Assembly: GCA_029266635.1 (NCBI GenBank)
Contig: JAQSWM010000001.1
Coordinates: 558,001 to 622,000 of the forward strand
DNA from: Sphingobacteriaceae bacterium
GTDB lineage: Bacteria; Bacteroidota; Bacteroidia; Sphingobacteriales; Sphingobacteriaceae
Direction: 5' to 3'
DNA: 64,000 nucleotides
Part shown: positions 52,462 through 61,322 of the stretch, one piece after another
Numbering within the stretch: the first letter of the stretch is position 1
Layout: every line of letters starts with the position of its first letter
The notes under the pieces: model-generated
Told to the model about the DNA's origin: nothing
What the model saw: only the letters and a program-made list of their open reading frames with translations
Databases searched by the model: none
Position numbers and translations under genes: made by a program

Positions 52462-55182
52462 TTATCTGATAATAGTTACAGAACCCGAAAATAATCTAAG
52501 TCCGTGACCCGGCCTGATCAGGTAATAGTATGTGCCTACGGGCAAACTCCCTCCCCTGTATGTGCCATCCCATGGATTGGCATACCCAACCGACCTAAAA
52601 AGCTGTTCCCCGTAGCGATTGAAAATAGCCACTTCAGCATCGGCGTAGCTGTCAAGGTACAGAATGTTCCACACGTCGTTAACCCCATCACCATTCGGCG
52701 TAAAGGTATTGGGGACAACAAAATTCTCAACCACCTTGATTGTTAGTTCATCTGTTAGCTGGCAGCCCTCCTGTGTAGTAATTGTAAGTACGTATTTTGT
52801 ATCCGTCGTGGGGGATGCAAAAGGATTTTTGATGTTATCCGCACTGAGCCCAATAGATGGCGACCATTTGTAAGTTATGCCGTTGCCTTTAACCGCGGGG
52901 TCTAAGGTTATTCCGCCGCCAACTAATATCGTGCGATCGGCTCCCACTTCCAGCGAAGGTGCGAACACTTCAACGGTTGAGATAAGAGGTTTGCTTTCGC
53001 AGCCATTGCTGTTTATCACGGTCAGCTTGACATTATAAGTACCGTAGCCGGGAAACGCATGCTCAAACGGCTCTCCGGATGTACGCTCAATTACGGTCTC
53101 ATCATCAAAATCCCAAATCCACCTCACCAATGTACCGTCAGAGCCATCGGAATTATTGGTGAAAATCAGCGAGTAGTTATCGCAATTCCCTATCGGAGCT
53201 GTAAAACTGGCTACCGGCTGCGGCCTCACATTGATGCTTTGCATAAACACATTGCTGGCACAGCCAGTACCATTATCAACGCTCAGCTTTACGTTGTAAG
53301 CTCCGGAAACGGAATAAGAATGTTCGGGATTTTGATCTGACGAGAAGGTACCATCGCCAAAATCCCAAATCCACTTGGTGATTGGCTTACCGTTTGAAAC
53401 GCTTTGATCAGTGAATTTAACGGCAGTAAGCGGACAAGTGCTTGTTGGTGCGGTGAATTTCGCTTCCGGTGGATCGTAAACATCGAAAACAAGATTAATC
53501 TCCTGCTCAGTGCTATAGCAGGTATTAGCCGACGGAAAAGATGCAAGCACTTTGATACTGCGCTGTCCTGGTGTTTGAAATATCTGCGGTTTAGGGTAGA
53601 AATATTCGTATAAAGTTTTGCCGTTTCGGGTTACAGCTGTGAAAGAGGGATTATTTTCAATAATCGGTGGTTCACTTTCAAATTGCCAGTTGAGCTGGTT
53701 GGCGATATCAGGAAGCACCAGCTTAAACTCAAAATTCTCTTTCGTACACGCATTGGTAACTTCCTCAGTCCGATTGTTTTTTACGGCAGTGATAAACTGG
53801 CTCGATGCCAGGTTAGTACCCGCAGAATACGCATATGATTCATGATCGCCAAATCCATACGCTATTGCATTAAAGCCTTCATCAGCAGATAAAACGAAAT
53901 TTTGGGTACCGAACTTATTAACGTTCAGTTGGAGATATGAATAGGTGGAATTAAGGGCTTTAAATCCGCCCACCGCAGATCCGTTAATTTTAAAGCTGGG
54001 CACACCGCTGGTTTTCATCAGAATATTGATGTACTGTTCAGAAATATTCTCCTCGCTTGAGGAATAAACTGTGATGTTCTTGATGTTGTATTCGATTGGG
54101 TTTAAGATAACCATGTCGGGATCGCCCACCCCCGGACCTCCCTGGCAAGTTTGGGAGAGCGCATACTGCGCAACAGCAATCGGTTTGTTGGACACAATAA
54201 GGCTGGGCGTAGTAGATGGCGAAAGTGGCTGGTAGTACTGGCCTGAATTGAGGTTTATAACGGTGGTACCATTAATGGTAACCTGGGTGCCATTGTCTTT
54301 TGCTAATATCCGATAGTAGCTTCCGGCAGTGCGGGTTGCTGCACCAGATACGCTCACGGAACTGAACGGGACAAAGCCGTAGGTTGTGCCCCAACTTTCC
54401 ACCGGATAATTCTGCTGATACAAAGGATCAGAACCCTGAATATTTTGAGGGTCACAGGTATTAGTATTGATAAGCACATTGGTAACGCCCGAGAAAACAG
54501 CGAAACGCTTACAGCTAGACGTTGCCGGGTCAGCTACTAGCTCCATACCAGTCAAATCTCCCGAGTTGGAAAGGTATTCATATACATCTCCTGCTTTTTG
54601 AAGATTTATGGTTAGGATGGTTGAGCCACTTCGGCGCATGAAGACTTTGGTGTTATCCTCAGTGGCAACTACTATGATGAAATTATCGCCTCCTCCATTT
54701 GGGTAGTTCACATAGTTGAAGCTAAAGTATTGTTGCCCCATTGCTTCCTTGGGCAAAATGAGAGATGCGGCAGATCGGGCACCTGCAAAAATATGCCCGT
54801 AAACAACAACCTTAGGCTGGCCCACATCTACAACCACATGAATGGCACGATTAGAGAGTACCGTCCCAGCTTCAAAATCAGAAATATACGCTGCGTTTCG
54901 GGGTATGTTTACCGGGGTAACCACATTGGCTGTAACAGAAACGCGTTGCGAGAAATTACCTACGCTCACCGTCGCAGTTGAATTCTGTTTGCCTGTTATA
55001 AAGATGGTGTAGTTGGCCAGCTGTTGCTGAGCAGGCACGTGCGTTGGAAAAACGGCATAAAAATCTGTCCCTTCATTAGATATGCTCTGCCCCTGTGCGT
55101 TTTGCACAACAAAGCACCCCAGCAAGCCTAACAGGCTGGAAATGATAATCCTTACATAAGCATTGTAAAAAGGGATCACCAA
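52462..55182 (-). CDS. Secreted IgGFc-binding/PKD protein with gliding-motility C-terminal domain
   Basis: 906 residues. A signal peptide ends near NAQG (residue 31). Residues about 35-460 resemble the bacterial IgGFc_binding domain (GTDFYAVFPTHVPAQQ, IVVATEDNTKVFMR). Two PKD domains follow (WIWDFGDGTFSSDQNPEHSY near 605 and WIWDFDDETV near 690). The last ~90 residues are a type B type-IX-secretion signal: VPNTFTPNGDGVNDVWNI, FNRYGEQLF, WDGTYRGGSLPVGTYYYLI. It should be exported and displayed on the surface or released. The neighbouring PorP/SprF protein is the probable dedicated partner. Ligand unknown; the IgGFc name need not reflect function. Confidence 0.9.
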   Translation of the reverse strand: MVIPFYNAYVRIIISSLLGLLGCFVVQNAQGQSISNEGTDFYAVFPTHVPAQQQLANYTIFITGKQNSTATVSVGNFSQRVSVTANVVTPVNIPRNAAYISDFEAGTVLSNRAIHVVVDVGQPKVVVYGHIFAGARSAASLILPKEAMGQQYFSFNYVNYPNGGGDNFIIVVATEDNTKVFMRRSGSTILTINLQKAGDVYEYLSNSGDLTGMELVADPATSSCKRFAVFSGVTNVLINTNTCDPQNIQGSDPLYQQNYPVESWGTTYGFVPFSSVSVSGAATRTAGSYYRILAKDNGTQVTINGTTVINLNSGQYYQPLSPSTTPSLIVSNKPIAVAQYALSQTCQGGPGVGDPDMVILNPIEYNIKNITVYSSSEENISEQYINILMKTSGVPSFKINGSAVGGFKALNSTYSYLQLNVNKFGTQNFVLSADEGFNAIAYGFGDHESYAYSAGTNLASSQFITAVKNNRTEEVTNACTKENFEFKLVLPDIANQLNWQFESEPPIIENNPSFTAVTRNGKTLYEYFYPKPQIFQTPGQRSIKVLASFPSANTCYSTEQEINLVFDVYDPPEAKFTAPTSTCPLTAVKFTDQSVSNGKPITKWIWDFGDGTFSSDQNPEHSYSVSGAYNVKLSVDNGTGCASNVFMQSINVRPQPVASFTAPIGNCDNYSLIFTNNSDGSDGTLVRWIWDFDDETVIERTSGEPFEHAFPGYGTYNVKLTVINSNGCESKPLISTVEVFAPSLEVGADRTILVGGGITLDPAVKGNGITYKWSPSIGLSADNIKNPFASPTTDTKYVLTITTQEGCQLTDELTIKVVENFVVPNTFTPNGDGVNDVWNILYLDSYADAEVAIFNRYGEQLFRSVGYANPWDGTYRGGSLPVGTYYYLIRPGHGLRLFSGSVTIIR

Positions 55183-55278
55183 ATGGAATTGTTTTTAGCT
55201 GTAACGTAGTTTGCATGAAATACGTTTACCAAATAATAAAATTATTCCATCTAAATGAAAAGATAATGAAATAAAAGA

Positions 55279-56184
55279 TCAGGAACTCTGCTTTTCCGTT
55301 CTTCTCAGCTCCCGTTGCATTACCCTTGCAGTCTTGCTTGATCCATCATGGCTCCAGCCGGGTGGATAAAATATATACTTGAGCTTGTCGGCAGGATGCT
55401 CCACTAATTTGAGGTCCTTTGAGATGGCAAAGAACTCATGAAAAATGATATTTACGAAGCCCACGTCCTCAGGCTGTTTGGTTAAGCCGTATTTCACTTT
55501 TTCCTGAGGTATCTCTTCCTGAAAAGTGCCAAACAGCCGATCCCAGAGTATGAGCATCATCCCCATATTCCTGTCTAAATAACGCACATTGCTTGCATGA
55601 TGAACCCGGTGGTGCGAAGGCGTTACAAAAATATATTCAATAACAGGATGGAGCTTTTTTACAGATTGTGTGTGCACGATGTTTCCGTACATCTGAGTTA
55701 TCAGGTAACAAAATAAAATGTCTACTGCAGTAAAGCCCATCAGCGCAAGCGGTGCATAAAAAAACATCCTGTAAAGCGGCTCGAATACGGTAGAACGAAA
55801 ACCGGTAGTAAGATTAAAATGTTCTGATGAATGATGCGTAACGTGGATGGCCCAAAAAAATCGTGAAAAATGCCCCAGTGCATGCAGTGCCCAATATAGG
55901 AAATCCTCCGCAATTACCAGCACCAGCCAGTAAAGAAATACATTCTCAATGGTAAAGAACCTGAACTGGTACGTATACTCTAACAACAGAAAAGTAGCCG
56001 TTTTAGTAGCCAGGTTCATCAGAAAAGCCATGCCCATCAGGTACACGTTTGTCCAGGTATCCTGCTTCTGATAGTACTTCCTATCATGATAATAGCTGAA
56101 GAACATTTCTACAAATGCCAGCAAAATCACGAAACTGAAAAGAATAACTACCGCCGAATCACGACCTGTAAACGTGGCTTCCAT
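55279..56184 (-). CDS. Sterol desaturase / fatty acid hydroxylase family membrane protein
   Basis: 301 residues. Several membrane helices in the N-terminal two-thirds. The di-iron histidine clusters are all visible: HALGHFSRFFWAIHVTHHSSEH and HHRVHHASN. These enzymes hydroxylate or desaturate lipid substrates using O2 and electrons from a redox partner. Bacteroidota are not known for sterols, so a fatty acid, hopanoid or carotenoid-type lipid is more likely. The start overlaps the end of aroB by one base, which suggests co-transcription but not a shared pathway. Confidence 0.88.
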   Translation of the reverse strand: MEATFTGRDSAVVILFSFVILLAFVEMFFSYYHDRKYYQKQDTWTNVYLMGMAFLMNLATKTATFLLLEYTYQFRFFTIENVFLYWLVLVIAEDFLYWALHALGHFSRFFWAIHVTHHSSEHFNLTTGFRSTVFEPLYRMFFYAPLALMGFTAVDILFCYLITQMYGNIVHTQSVKKLHPVIEYIFVTPSHHRVHHASNVRYLDRNMGMMLILWDRLFGTFQEEIPQEKVKYGLTKQPEDVGFVNIIFHEFFAISKDLKLVEHPADKLKYIFYPPGWSHDGSSKTARVMQRELRRTEKQSS

Positions 56185-57242
56185 TATAGATCAACGTAGA
56201 AATCCAGGCATTCTTTTATCTGCGCCTCGTCCAGGTAGTGGTTGAAGGTGCAGGTGCCAATGCCTGAGAGCAGGGAAAATCCAATATTCCCCTGATCGTT
56301 CTTTTTGTCATTATGCATGTAGCCGAACAAATCCGGATATATCTTATTTGAAAACCTGTAATCAGGAAAAGCGCTTTTTATGTAGCCTGTAATTTCGTCC
56401 AGGGCAGCGCCACTCAGCTTATTGTGCTTGTATGACAGATACGTTTCACAGATCATCCCGATAGCGATTGCCTCACCATGCAACAAGGGGCTTTTATCAT
56501 TAGCCAGTGAATAGCTTTCAATGGCATGACCGATAGTGTGGCCAAAGTTGAGGATCTTGCGCAGGCCTTTCTCGAAGGGATCAGAGGTTACTACTTCGTT
56601 TTTAATTTCAACAGAGCGGTGGATGAGCTCAGGGCTAACGGTTGTTGGAGCTATTGTTTTCAGCGCACCAAAATAGGCGCTATCGTAGATCAGCCCGTGT
56701 TTTACCACTTCCGCAAAACCAGACACAAGCTGCCGCTCATCAAGTGTTTTTAAGAAATCTGTACAAATAAAAACGGCTTTTGGCTGCGTAAACGTTCCGA
56801 TGATATTCTTCACCCCCGCCATGTCAATGCCTGTCTTCCCGCCCACTGACGCATCCACCTGCGAAAGCAGGGTCGTTGGCACCTGTACAAAATCAATCCC
56901 GCGTTTAAAGGTTGATGCTGCGAAACCGCCCATATCCGTTACCACACCACCGCCCACATTAATCAGCAGGCTGTTGCGGTCGGCACCAAAATCCAGGAGC
57001 ATTCGCCAAATACCAATACAGTAATCTATATTCTTATTTTCCTCGCCGGGATCAACCTCAATGATGTTATAATCAGAAAGCGAGGGAACAGCCTCTGTGA
57101 GCAAAGGAAGGCACTTTTCCTGGGTGTGTACATCAACAAGGAAAAACACTTTTGAATACCTGTTTTCTGAAACGAATTGTGAAAGAGCGGAAAAGCTATT
57201 ATCGAAATAAACGGAATAACCGTTGCTTACTACGGTTTGCAT
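56184..57242 (-). CDS. aroB: 3-dehydroquinate synthase
   Basis: 352 residues from MQTVVSNGY at 57242. Second step of the shikimate pathway: converts DAHP to 3-dehydroquinate with NAD and a divalent metal. Conserved motifs are NVGGGVVTDMGGFAAST, VPTTLLSQVDASVGGKTG, and NFGHTIGHAIES carrying the metal ligands. The frame is open four codons further (57254), which would overlap the S4-protein gene by 11 bases; the internal ATG leaves a 1-base gap and fits family length. Confidence 0.96.
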   Translation of the reverse strand: MQTVVSNGYSVYFDNSFSALSQFVSENRYSKVFFLVDVHTQEKCLPLLTEAVPSLSDYNIIEVDPGEENKNIDYCIGIWRMLLDFGADRNSLLINVGGGVVTDMGGFAASTFKRGIDFVQVPTTLLSQVDASVGGKTGIDMAGVKNIIGTFTQPKAVFICTDFLKTLDERQLVSGFAEVVKHGLIYDSAYFGALKTIAPTTVSPELIHRSVEIKNEVVTSDPFEKGLRKILNFGHTIGHAIESYSLANDKSPLLHGEAIAIGMICETYLSYKHNKLSGAALDEITGYIKSAFPDYRFSNKIYPDLFGYMHNDKKNDQGNIGFSLLSGIGTCTFNHYLDEAQIKECLDFYVDL

Positions 57243-57243
57243 G

Positions 57244-57450
57244 TTATTGTACAACTATTTTCTGGCCTTCAAACTCGACTACGTCGCCACGCTTCACTTT
57301 CAATCTTTTTCTGTAATCCACTTCTCCATTATAAAACACCAGCCCATCGGCTACAATGTTCTGTGCCTCCCCTCCGGTTTGGACAAGATTAGTAGCTTTT
57401 AAAAGCTGGATAAGTGGGATAAACTCGCCTTCGAGCTTGAAATTAATCAT
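57244..57450 (-). CDS. S4-domain RNA-binding protein (YaaA/RlbA-like)
   Basis: 68 residues, almost entirely one S4 RNA-binding domain. The motif FIPLIQLLKATNLVQTGGEA and the later NGEVDYRKRLKVKRGDVVEF are characteristic of small stand-alone S4 proteins. These probably bind rRNA or tRNA. The gene precedes aroB by 1 base on the same strand, so S4-aroB-desaturase reads as one operon. Confidence 0.9.
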   Translation of the reverse strand: MINFKLEGEFIPLIQLLKATNLVQTGGEAQNIVADGLVFYNGEVDYRKRLKVKRGDVVEFEGQKIVVQ

Positions 57451-57555
57451 GAGGCGAAGTTACAAAATAAGGTTGTGCTTGCCAGTTTAAAGATTTGTTG
57501 TTGCATTTGGAGTATTCATAAAGGAAAAGATCAGATGCAGTAGCCAGAGAAAATC

Positions 57556-57563
57556 TACTTTTG
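57556..57563 (+). promoter_or_regulatory. Promoter -7 element for the SRPBCC gene
   Basis: TACTTTTG matches TAnnTTTG exactly, 53 bases before the chosen start. No -33 element at usual spacing. Confidence 0.35.
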
Positions 57564-57616
57564 GACAAAGCTCGTACATTTAAGCATCCTGAGTGGCTCA
57601 TCAGGAAAACAGAACG

Positions 57617-58066
57617 ATGAAGACGTTAAAACGCACGCAATTTCTGCCCATCAGCCTGGACGAAGCCTGGGAGTTTTTCAGCACCCCAAAAAATCTCAAC
57701 GAGATCACCCCTCCCAACATGACTTTCACTATTACATCCGAGCTCCCGGAAAAGATGTATGAAGGATTGATGATCACCTACCGTATAACGCCCATCCTGA
57801 ACATTCCTATAGAATGGTGTACTGAGATCACGAAAATCAAAGATCATCAATATTTCATAGACGAACAGCGCAAAGGGCCTTACCGCATCTGGCACCATGA
57901 GCATCATTTTAAAGAAGTTGAAAACGGCATCATCATGACAGATATCCTTTATTATGAGATAGGCTTCTCTTTTTTAGGAACTCTGGCGGGAAGGCTTTTC
58001 GTCGACAAGAAAATTGCCTCCATATTTGACTACAGGCATCAAATACTCGCTGATCGTTTTTTTTAA
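57617..58066 (+). CDS. SRPBCC (START-like) superfamily protein
   Basis: 149 residues from MKTLKRTQFLPISLDEAW at 57617. The helix-grip fold is suggested by SLDEAWEFFSTPKNLNEITPP at the start, the central WCTEITKIKDHQYFIDEQ and PYRIWHHEHHF strands, and a final long helix. Related SRPBCC proteins bind hydrophobic ligands; a specific ligand cannot be inferred. The open frame extends eight codons further upstream without family support. It is convergent with the lipocalin gene. Confidence 0.8.
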   Translation: MKTLKRTQFLPISLDEAWEFFSTPKNLNEITPPNMTFTITSELPEKMYEGLMITYRITPILNIPIEWCTEITKIKDHQYFIDEQRKGPYRIWHHEHHFKEVENGIIMTDILYYEIGFSFLGTLAGRLFVDKKIASIFDYRHQILADRFF

Positions 58067-58082
58067 ACCCGGCAACTTATTT

Positions 58083-58640
58083 CTACTGTTCGAACGGGCT
58101 CTTCCTATCGTGTTTCACCCAAATCAGCTTCGAAGTGTCATAGCCAATTTCCTGCGCCAGCGTTAAATACCTGGCTCTGATTTCGTCAGGTATAGCCTTC
58201 TCTCGCGATAATATCCACAAGTAGTCGAGGTTTTTCCCGGCTATCAAAGCATATTTATAATCTTCATCCAGAGCAATTACGTTGTAGCCCGAGTAGAACG
58301 GCCCGAAGAAACTCACCTTCAGTTCAGCTACAGTTTTATCTCCCCTGAACTTTGCAGTGCCCTTCGCTTTGGTCCACTCATTCTTCTTGAAATTATATCC
58401 GCTGTTTAGCACATCCACATTGCCGTCATCTTTAAGGCTGTATTGCGCCATGGTATTGTCCAGGTTCTTTTCAAACCGGAAGTCAAAACGAGCTATCTCG
58501 TACCAGGTGCCCAAATACCGGTTAATGTCAAAGTTGCTGACGGCTCTTGCCCTTTTCGGGATGTTTGCGCAAGAAGAAGATAACACCGCCAAGGCCCCTA
58601 ATGACAGCACCACCCCAATTGCCTGATATCGCATTTTCAT
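58083..58640 (-). CDS. Lipocalin family lipoprotein (Blc-like)
   Basis: 185 residues. A lipobox-like LSSSCA (Cys24) marks an outer-membrane lipoprotein. The lipocalin signature NRYLGTWYEIARFDFRFEK follows, and YKYALIAGKNLDYLWILSR is the second conserved block. Bacterial Blc binds lysophospholipids and is often stress-induced. The start could also be the second Met (58634). It stands beside the stress-protein cluster, divergent from it. Confidence 0.92.
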   Translation of the reverse strand: MKMRYQAIGVVLSLGALAVLSSSCANIPKRARAVSNFDINRYLGTWYEIARFDFRFEKNLDNTMAQYSLKDDGNVDVLNSGYNFKKNEWTKAKGTAKFRGDKTVAELKVSFFGPFYSGYNVIALDEDYKYALIAGKNLDYLWILSREKAIPDEIRARYLTLAQEIGYDTSKLIWVKHDRKSPFEQ

Positions 58641-58954
58641 AGTTTTTGGTATTGTTTCATTACATGTTACAACAAATACTGCTCCGAATCAGCGAGGCTA
58701 AATTAATCGCGAATATCGTACGGCACATCATCCCGCAATTGCATTCCATGCCAAAGCCCGCTCATCTTGCCTTTTATTCTGTCCAACTGAACGGATATAA
58801 CTACACAGCTTAGATCAAACTGCACCGGCAATATTTCCGTCCTGGCACATTTCAGATAGTAATAGGATAAAATACTCTTCACTTAGTTAAATTCTTTTTA
58901 ATCTGAGCTTTTTCCACGGTTTGGCTTTGAATGTGAGACATTACCAACAAAAAT
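58641..58954. other. Intergenic region before the stress-protein cluster
   Basis: 314 bases without a gene. I see no RNA gene, riboswitch or clear repeat. The last 60 bases before the cluster contain no exact TAnnTTTG element (the nearest is GGCTTTGA at about 58921-58930), so the cluster may use an alternative sigma factor. Confidence 0.4.
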
Positions 58955-59386
58955 ATGCACATGGAAGCAGAGATTTTAAACAATCGTCAAAACGCTTTCG
59001 CGGATGAAAATAATGACGGGCGTAAAGTAATCCAGGTACTGGAAGAAAAGGTAGCAGTAGAAAAGGAGATTGTAGAAACAGGCAAGATCATCCTGACCAA
59101 GAAAGTTCATATCGAAGATGAGGTGATAAATATCCCGCTCGTAGAAGATCATGTAAATGTAGAACGTGTTGCCGTCAACCAGTACGTAGAGTCGGCACCT
59201 TCCATGCGGCTTGAGGGAGACAAAACCATTATCCCGGTTCTGAAGGAAGTTTTAGTTGTACAAAAACGGCTAATGCTTGTTGAAGAGCTCCATATCACCC
59301 GAACCTCTACCGAAACAACACAGACCAAACACATCCCCGTTAAACGCGAGGAAATAAAGATAGACCGAAACCGGACCCACGAATAG
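58955..59386 (+). CDS. DUF2382 domain stress protein
   Basis: 143 residues, highly charged, soluble. The DUF2382 (YsnF/AvaK) domain covers about residues 25-140 in alternating segments: VLEEKVAVEKEIVETGKIIL, DHVNVERVAVNQYVE, and VVQKRLMLVEELHITR. DUF2382 proteins are linked to general stress responses and often occur with PRC-barrel domains. A start at the third codon (Met3) is equally possible. It is the first gene of a plus-strand cluster that includes two longer DUF2382 proteins and an OmpA-like protein. Confidence 0.85.
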   Translation: MHMEAEILNNRQNAFADENNDGRKVIQVLEEKVAVEKEIVETGKIILTKKVHIEDEVINIPLVEDHVNVERVAVNQYVESAPSMRLEGDKTIIPVLKEVLVVQKRLMLVEELHITRTSTETTQTKHIPVKREEIKIDRNRTHE

Positions 59387-59423
59387 CAGTTAACAAATTC
59401 ATTTACCAAAAAAGAGAAACATT

Positions 59424-60338
59424 ATGTCACAGACCGTAATCGGAATCTTCGAAAACCCAAGGGAGGCAAACGAAGCAGTACAGAATTTAGTGAATCAGGG
59501 CTTTAATCGTGAAGATATTGACCTTGCGCAGAACAGCAGCAGCTCAGCCAGCAGCACAAGCCATCACGACGATGATGAAGGTTTTGGAAGCAGTATTTCC
59601 AATTTTTTCAAGAACCTGTTTGATGACGATGATGATCGTGCAAACAATTACTCTGAAGTAGCAAAACGTTGCAGCACCATAACTGTCCACACACGCTCTG
59701 AAGACCAGGCGGAAAGGGCAGCAGACATTCTGGACAACTGCGGAGCCGTAGATGTGGATGAAAAAGCAAGCCAGTACCGCAGCAACAATTTCACGGGAGC
59801 ATCAGATATGTCGGATCGTTCTGATTATAACACCGACGAAACAAACGTCCGCTCTGATTACAACCGCGACGAAACCACCAACCGCTCAATTCCGGTTATT
59901 GAAGAAAACATGGAAGTAGGCAAACGTGAGGTTGAGAATGGTGGGGTGCGTGTGAGAAGCCATATCGTAGAAAAGCCCGTTGAAGAGAGCGTTAGATTGC
60001 GTTCAGAACATGTAAATGTAGAACGGAATCCGGTAAACCGCGAAGCTTCTTCAGCTGACTTTGACGCCTTTGAAGAAGGCACTATTGAGATGACTGAGCA
60101 CAAGGAAGTTCCTGTTGTAAATAAGCAAGCCTGGGTTAAAGAAGAAATCTCTTTAAACAAGGAAGTGGAAGAACGCGAAGAAACCATCCACGATACTGTT
60201 CGCAAAACAGAGGTAGACATTGACAACATCGACGAGCACGACGATGTTAGCTCAAGGCCGAATTTCTACAACGAAAATACAGACATGGACGACGACGATA
60301 ACGACACCTCTAACAGGGATCGCAATCGCGACATCTAA
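59424..60338 (+). CDS. General stress protein with N-terminal 17M-like and C-terminal DUF2382 domains
   Basis: 304 residues, very acidic. Residues about 1-115 resemble the YflT/general-stress-17M domain (TVIGIFENPREANEAVQNLV). A low-complexity, Ser/Asp-rich stretch follows (about 35-75 and 120-160), then a DUF2382 domain from about 160 (IPVIEENMEVGKREVENGGV, SEHVNVERNPVNRE, ISLNKEVEEREETIHDTVRK). The tail is Asp-rich. The DUF2382 part is closely related to that of the protein at 61323-62243, so one is a duplicate of the other. It probably acts in the cytoplasm or envelope under osmotic or desiccation stress. Confidence 0.85.
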   Translation: MSQTVIGIFENPREANEAVQNLVNQGFNREDIDLAQNSSSSASSTSHHDDDEGFGSSISNFFKNLFDDDDDRANNYSEVAKRCSTITVHTRSEDQAERAADILDNCGAVDVDEKASQYRSNNFTGASDMSDRSDYNTDETNVRSDYNRDETTNRSIPVIEENMEVGKREVENGGVRVRSHIVEKPVEESVRLRSEHVNVERNPVNREASSADFDAFEEGTIEMTEHKEVPVVNKQAWVKEEISLNKEVEEREETIHDTVRKTEVDIDNIDEHDDVSSRPNFYNENTDMDDDDNDTSNRDRNRDI

Positions 60339-60374
60339 AACAATATCTAAGCGGTGGCAATTGCTACCGCTTAT

Positions 60375-60566
60375 TTATTGAAATGGCTGTAAACTCTGGT
60401 AGCTCAAAGCATCAAAAAGCGCCTGGCAGGCAACGTAGTCTTCTTTCGCTTCCAGTGCCTTCAATGTTTTTTCTACCAATTTAATACGGCCGTTCTTAAT
60501 GTCAGTATCCGCACCGATCCTAAACACAATGTAGTGCTTAGAAACTCTAATATCATTACTCATCAT
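60375..60566 (-). CDS. Small hypothetical protein
   Basis: 63 residues from the Met at 60566; the frame is open eight codons further. Soluble and slightly basic, with RVSKHYIVFRIGADTDIKNG and a Lys/Glu helix (KLVEKTLKALEAKEDYVACQ). No family is recognised. It lies on the opposite strand within the plus-strand stress cluster. Coding bias and an ordered-looking sequence support a real gene, but this is a weak call. Confidence 0.4.
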   Translation of the reverse strand: MMSNDIRVSKHYIVFRIGADTDIKNGRIKLVEKTLKALEAKEDYVACQALFDALSYQSLQPFQ

Positions 60567-60664
60567 ATCTAAAATCCGTGTTTGGGTCAACGGAATTCCT
60601 GAGAAAGGAATTTTACTTAAAAATAAGGATCAAATTTTATTTAACAAAACACAATCTATAAATA

Positions 60665-61300
60665 ATGGCACAATTAGATGTAGAACCTAAAAAAAGCAAC
60701 TCGTGGTGGCTATGGCTGCTTATTGCTTTGATTGCTCTTGCATTATTGTTTTTTCTGGCAAGGGGCTGCAACGATGATAAAGTTGCATTGACAGACACTG
60801 ATTCAAGTTCAACCATGGCGTCGAACGCTGACGACAATAATGGCGTCCATCCGATGAGTGACGACTGGAGCACTGTTGACCACAATGCCGGCAACGCCAA
60901 CTACGACGAGATTACCGACCGGGATATTGAAGTGCGTGGCAATGACGAGTATGCGGTGTACAGCGTTGATGAAACCATTCTTTTCGATGAAGGAAAAAGC
61001 ACGCTAAGACCTGGAGCTGAAGACAAGCTTAAGCAAATAGCAGGATCGGCAGAAAAGCGTTTTTCTAATGGAAAGATCAGAATCTATGGCTACACAGACG
61101 CAGTAGGCTCCGCAGCTTCAAATAAAGAATTAGCAGAGCAGAGAGCCGAAGCGGTGAGCAACTGGCTTAAATCAAATGCAAACGTAGCTGAAGACCGCCT
61201 GTCTATAAATCCAGTTGGTGAAAGCCAGCCTGTGGCATCTAACGCTACCGAAGAAGGCAGACAAAAGAACAGGCGTGTAGAGATAGCAGTGAAAAAGTAA
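60665..61300 (+). CDS. OmpA-like protein with single membrane anchor
   Basis: 211 residues. One membrane helix (about 15-34) anchors the protein, followed by an acidic linker (about 38-85). Residues about 100-211 are an OmpA peptidoglycan-binding domain: ILFDEGKSTLRPGAEDKLKQ, IRIYGYTDAVGSAASNKELA, RAEAVSNWL and QKNRRVEIAV. The Asp and Arg residues that bind diaminopimelate are conserved. The domain lies in the periplasm. It sits between two DUF2382 genes and ends 22 bases before the second. Confidence 0.92.
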   Translation: MAQLDVEPKKSNSWWLWLLIALIALALLFFLARGCNDDKVALTDTDSSSTMASNADDNNGVHPMSDDWSTVDHNAGNANYDEITDRDIEVRGNDEYAVYSVDETILFDEGKSTLRPGAEDKLKQIAGSAEKRFSNGKIRIYGYTDAVGSAASNKELAEQRAEAVSNWLKSNANVAEDRLSINPVGESQPVASNATEEGRQKNRRVEIAVKK

Positions 61301-61322
61301 ACTAATAAAAGGAGAAACAGAG

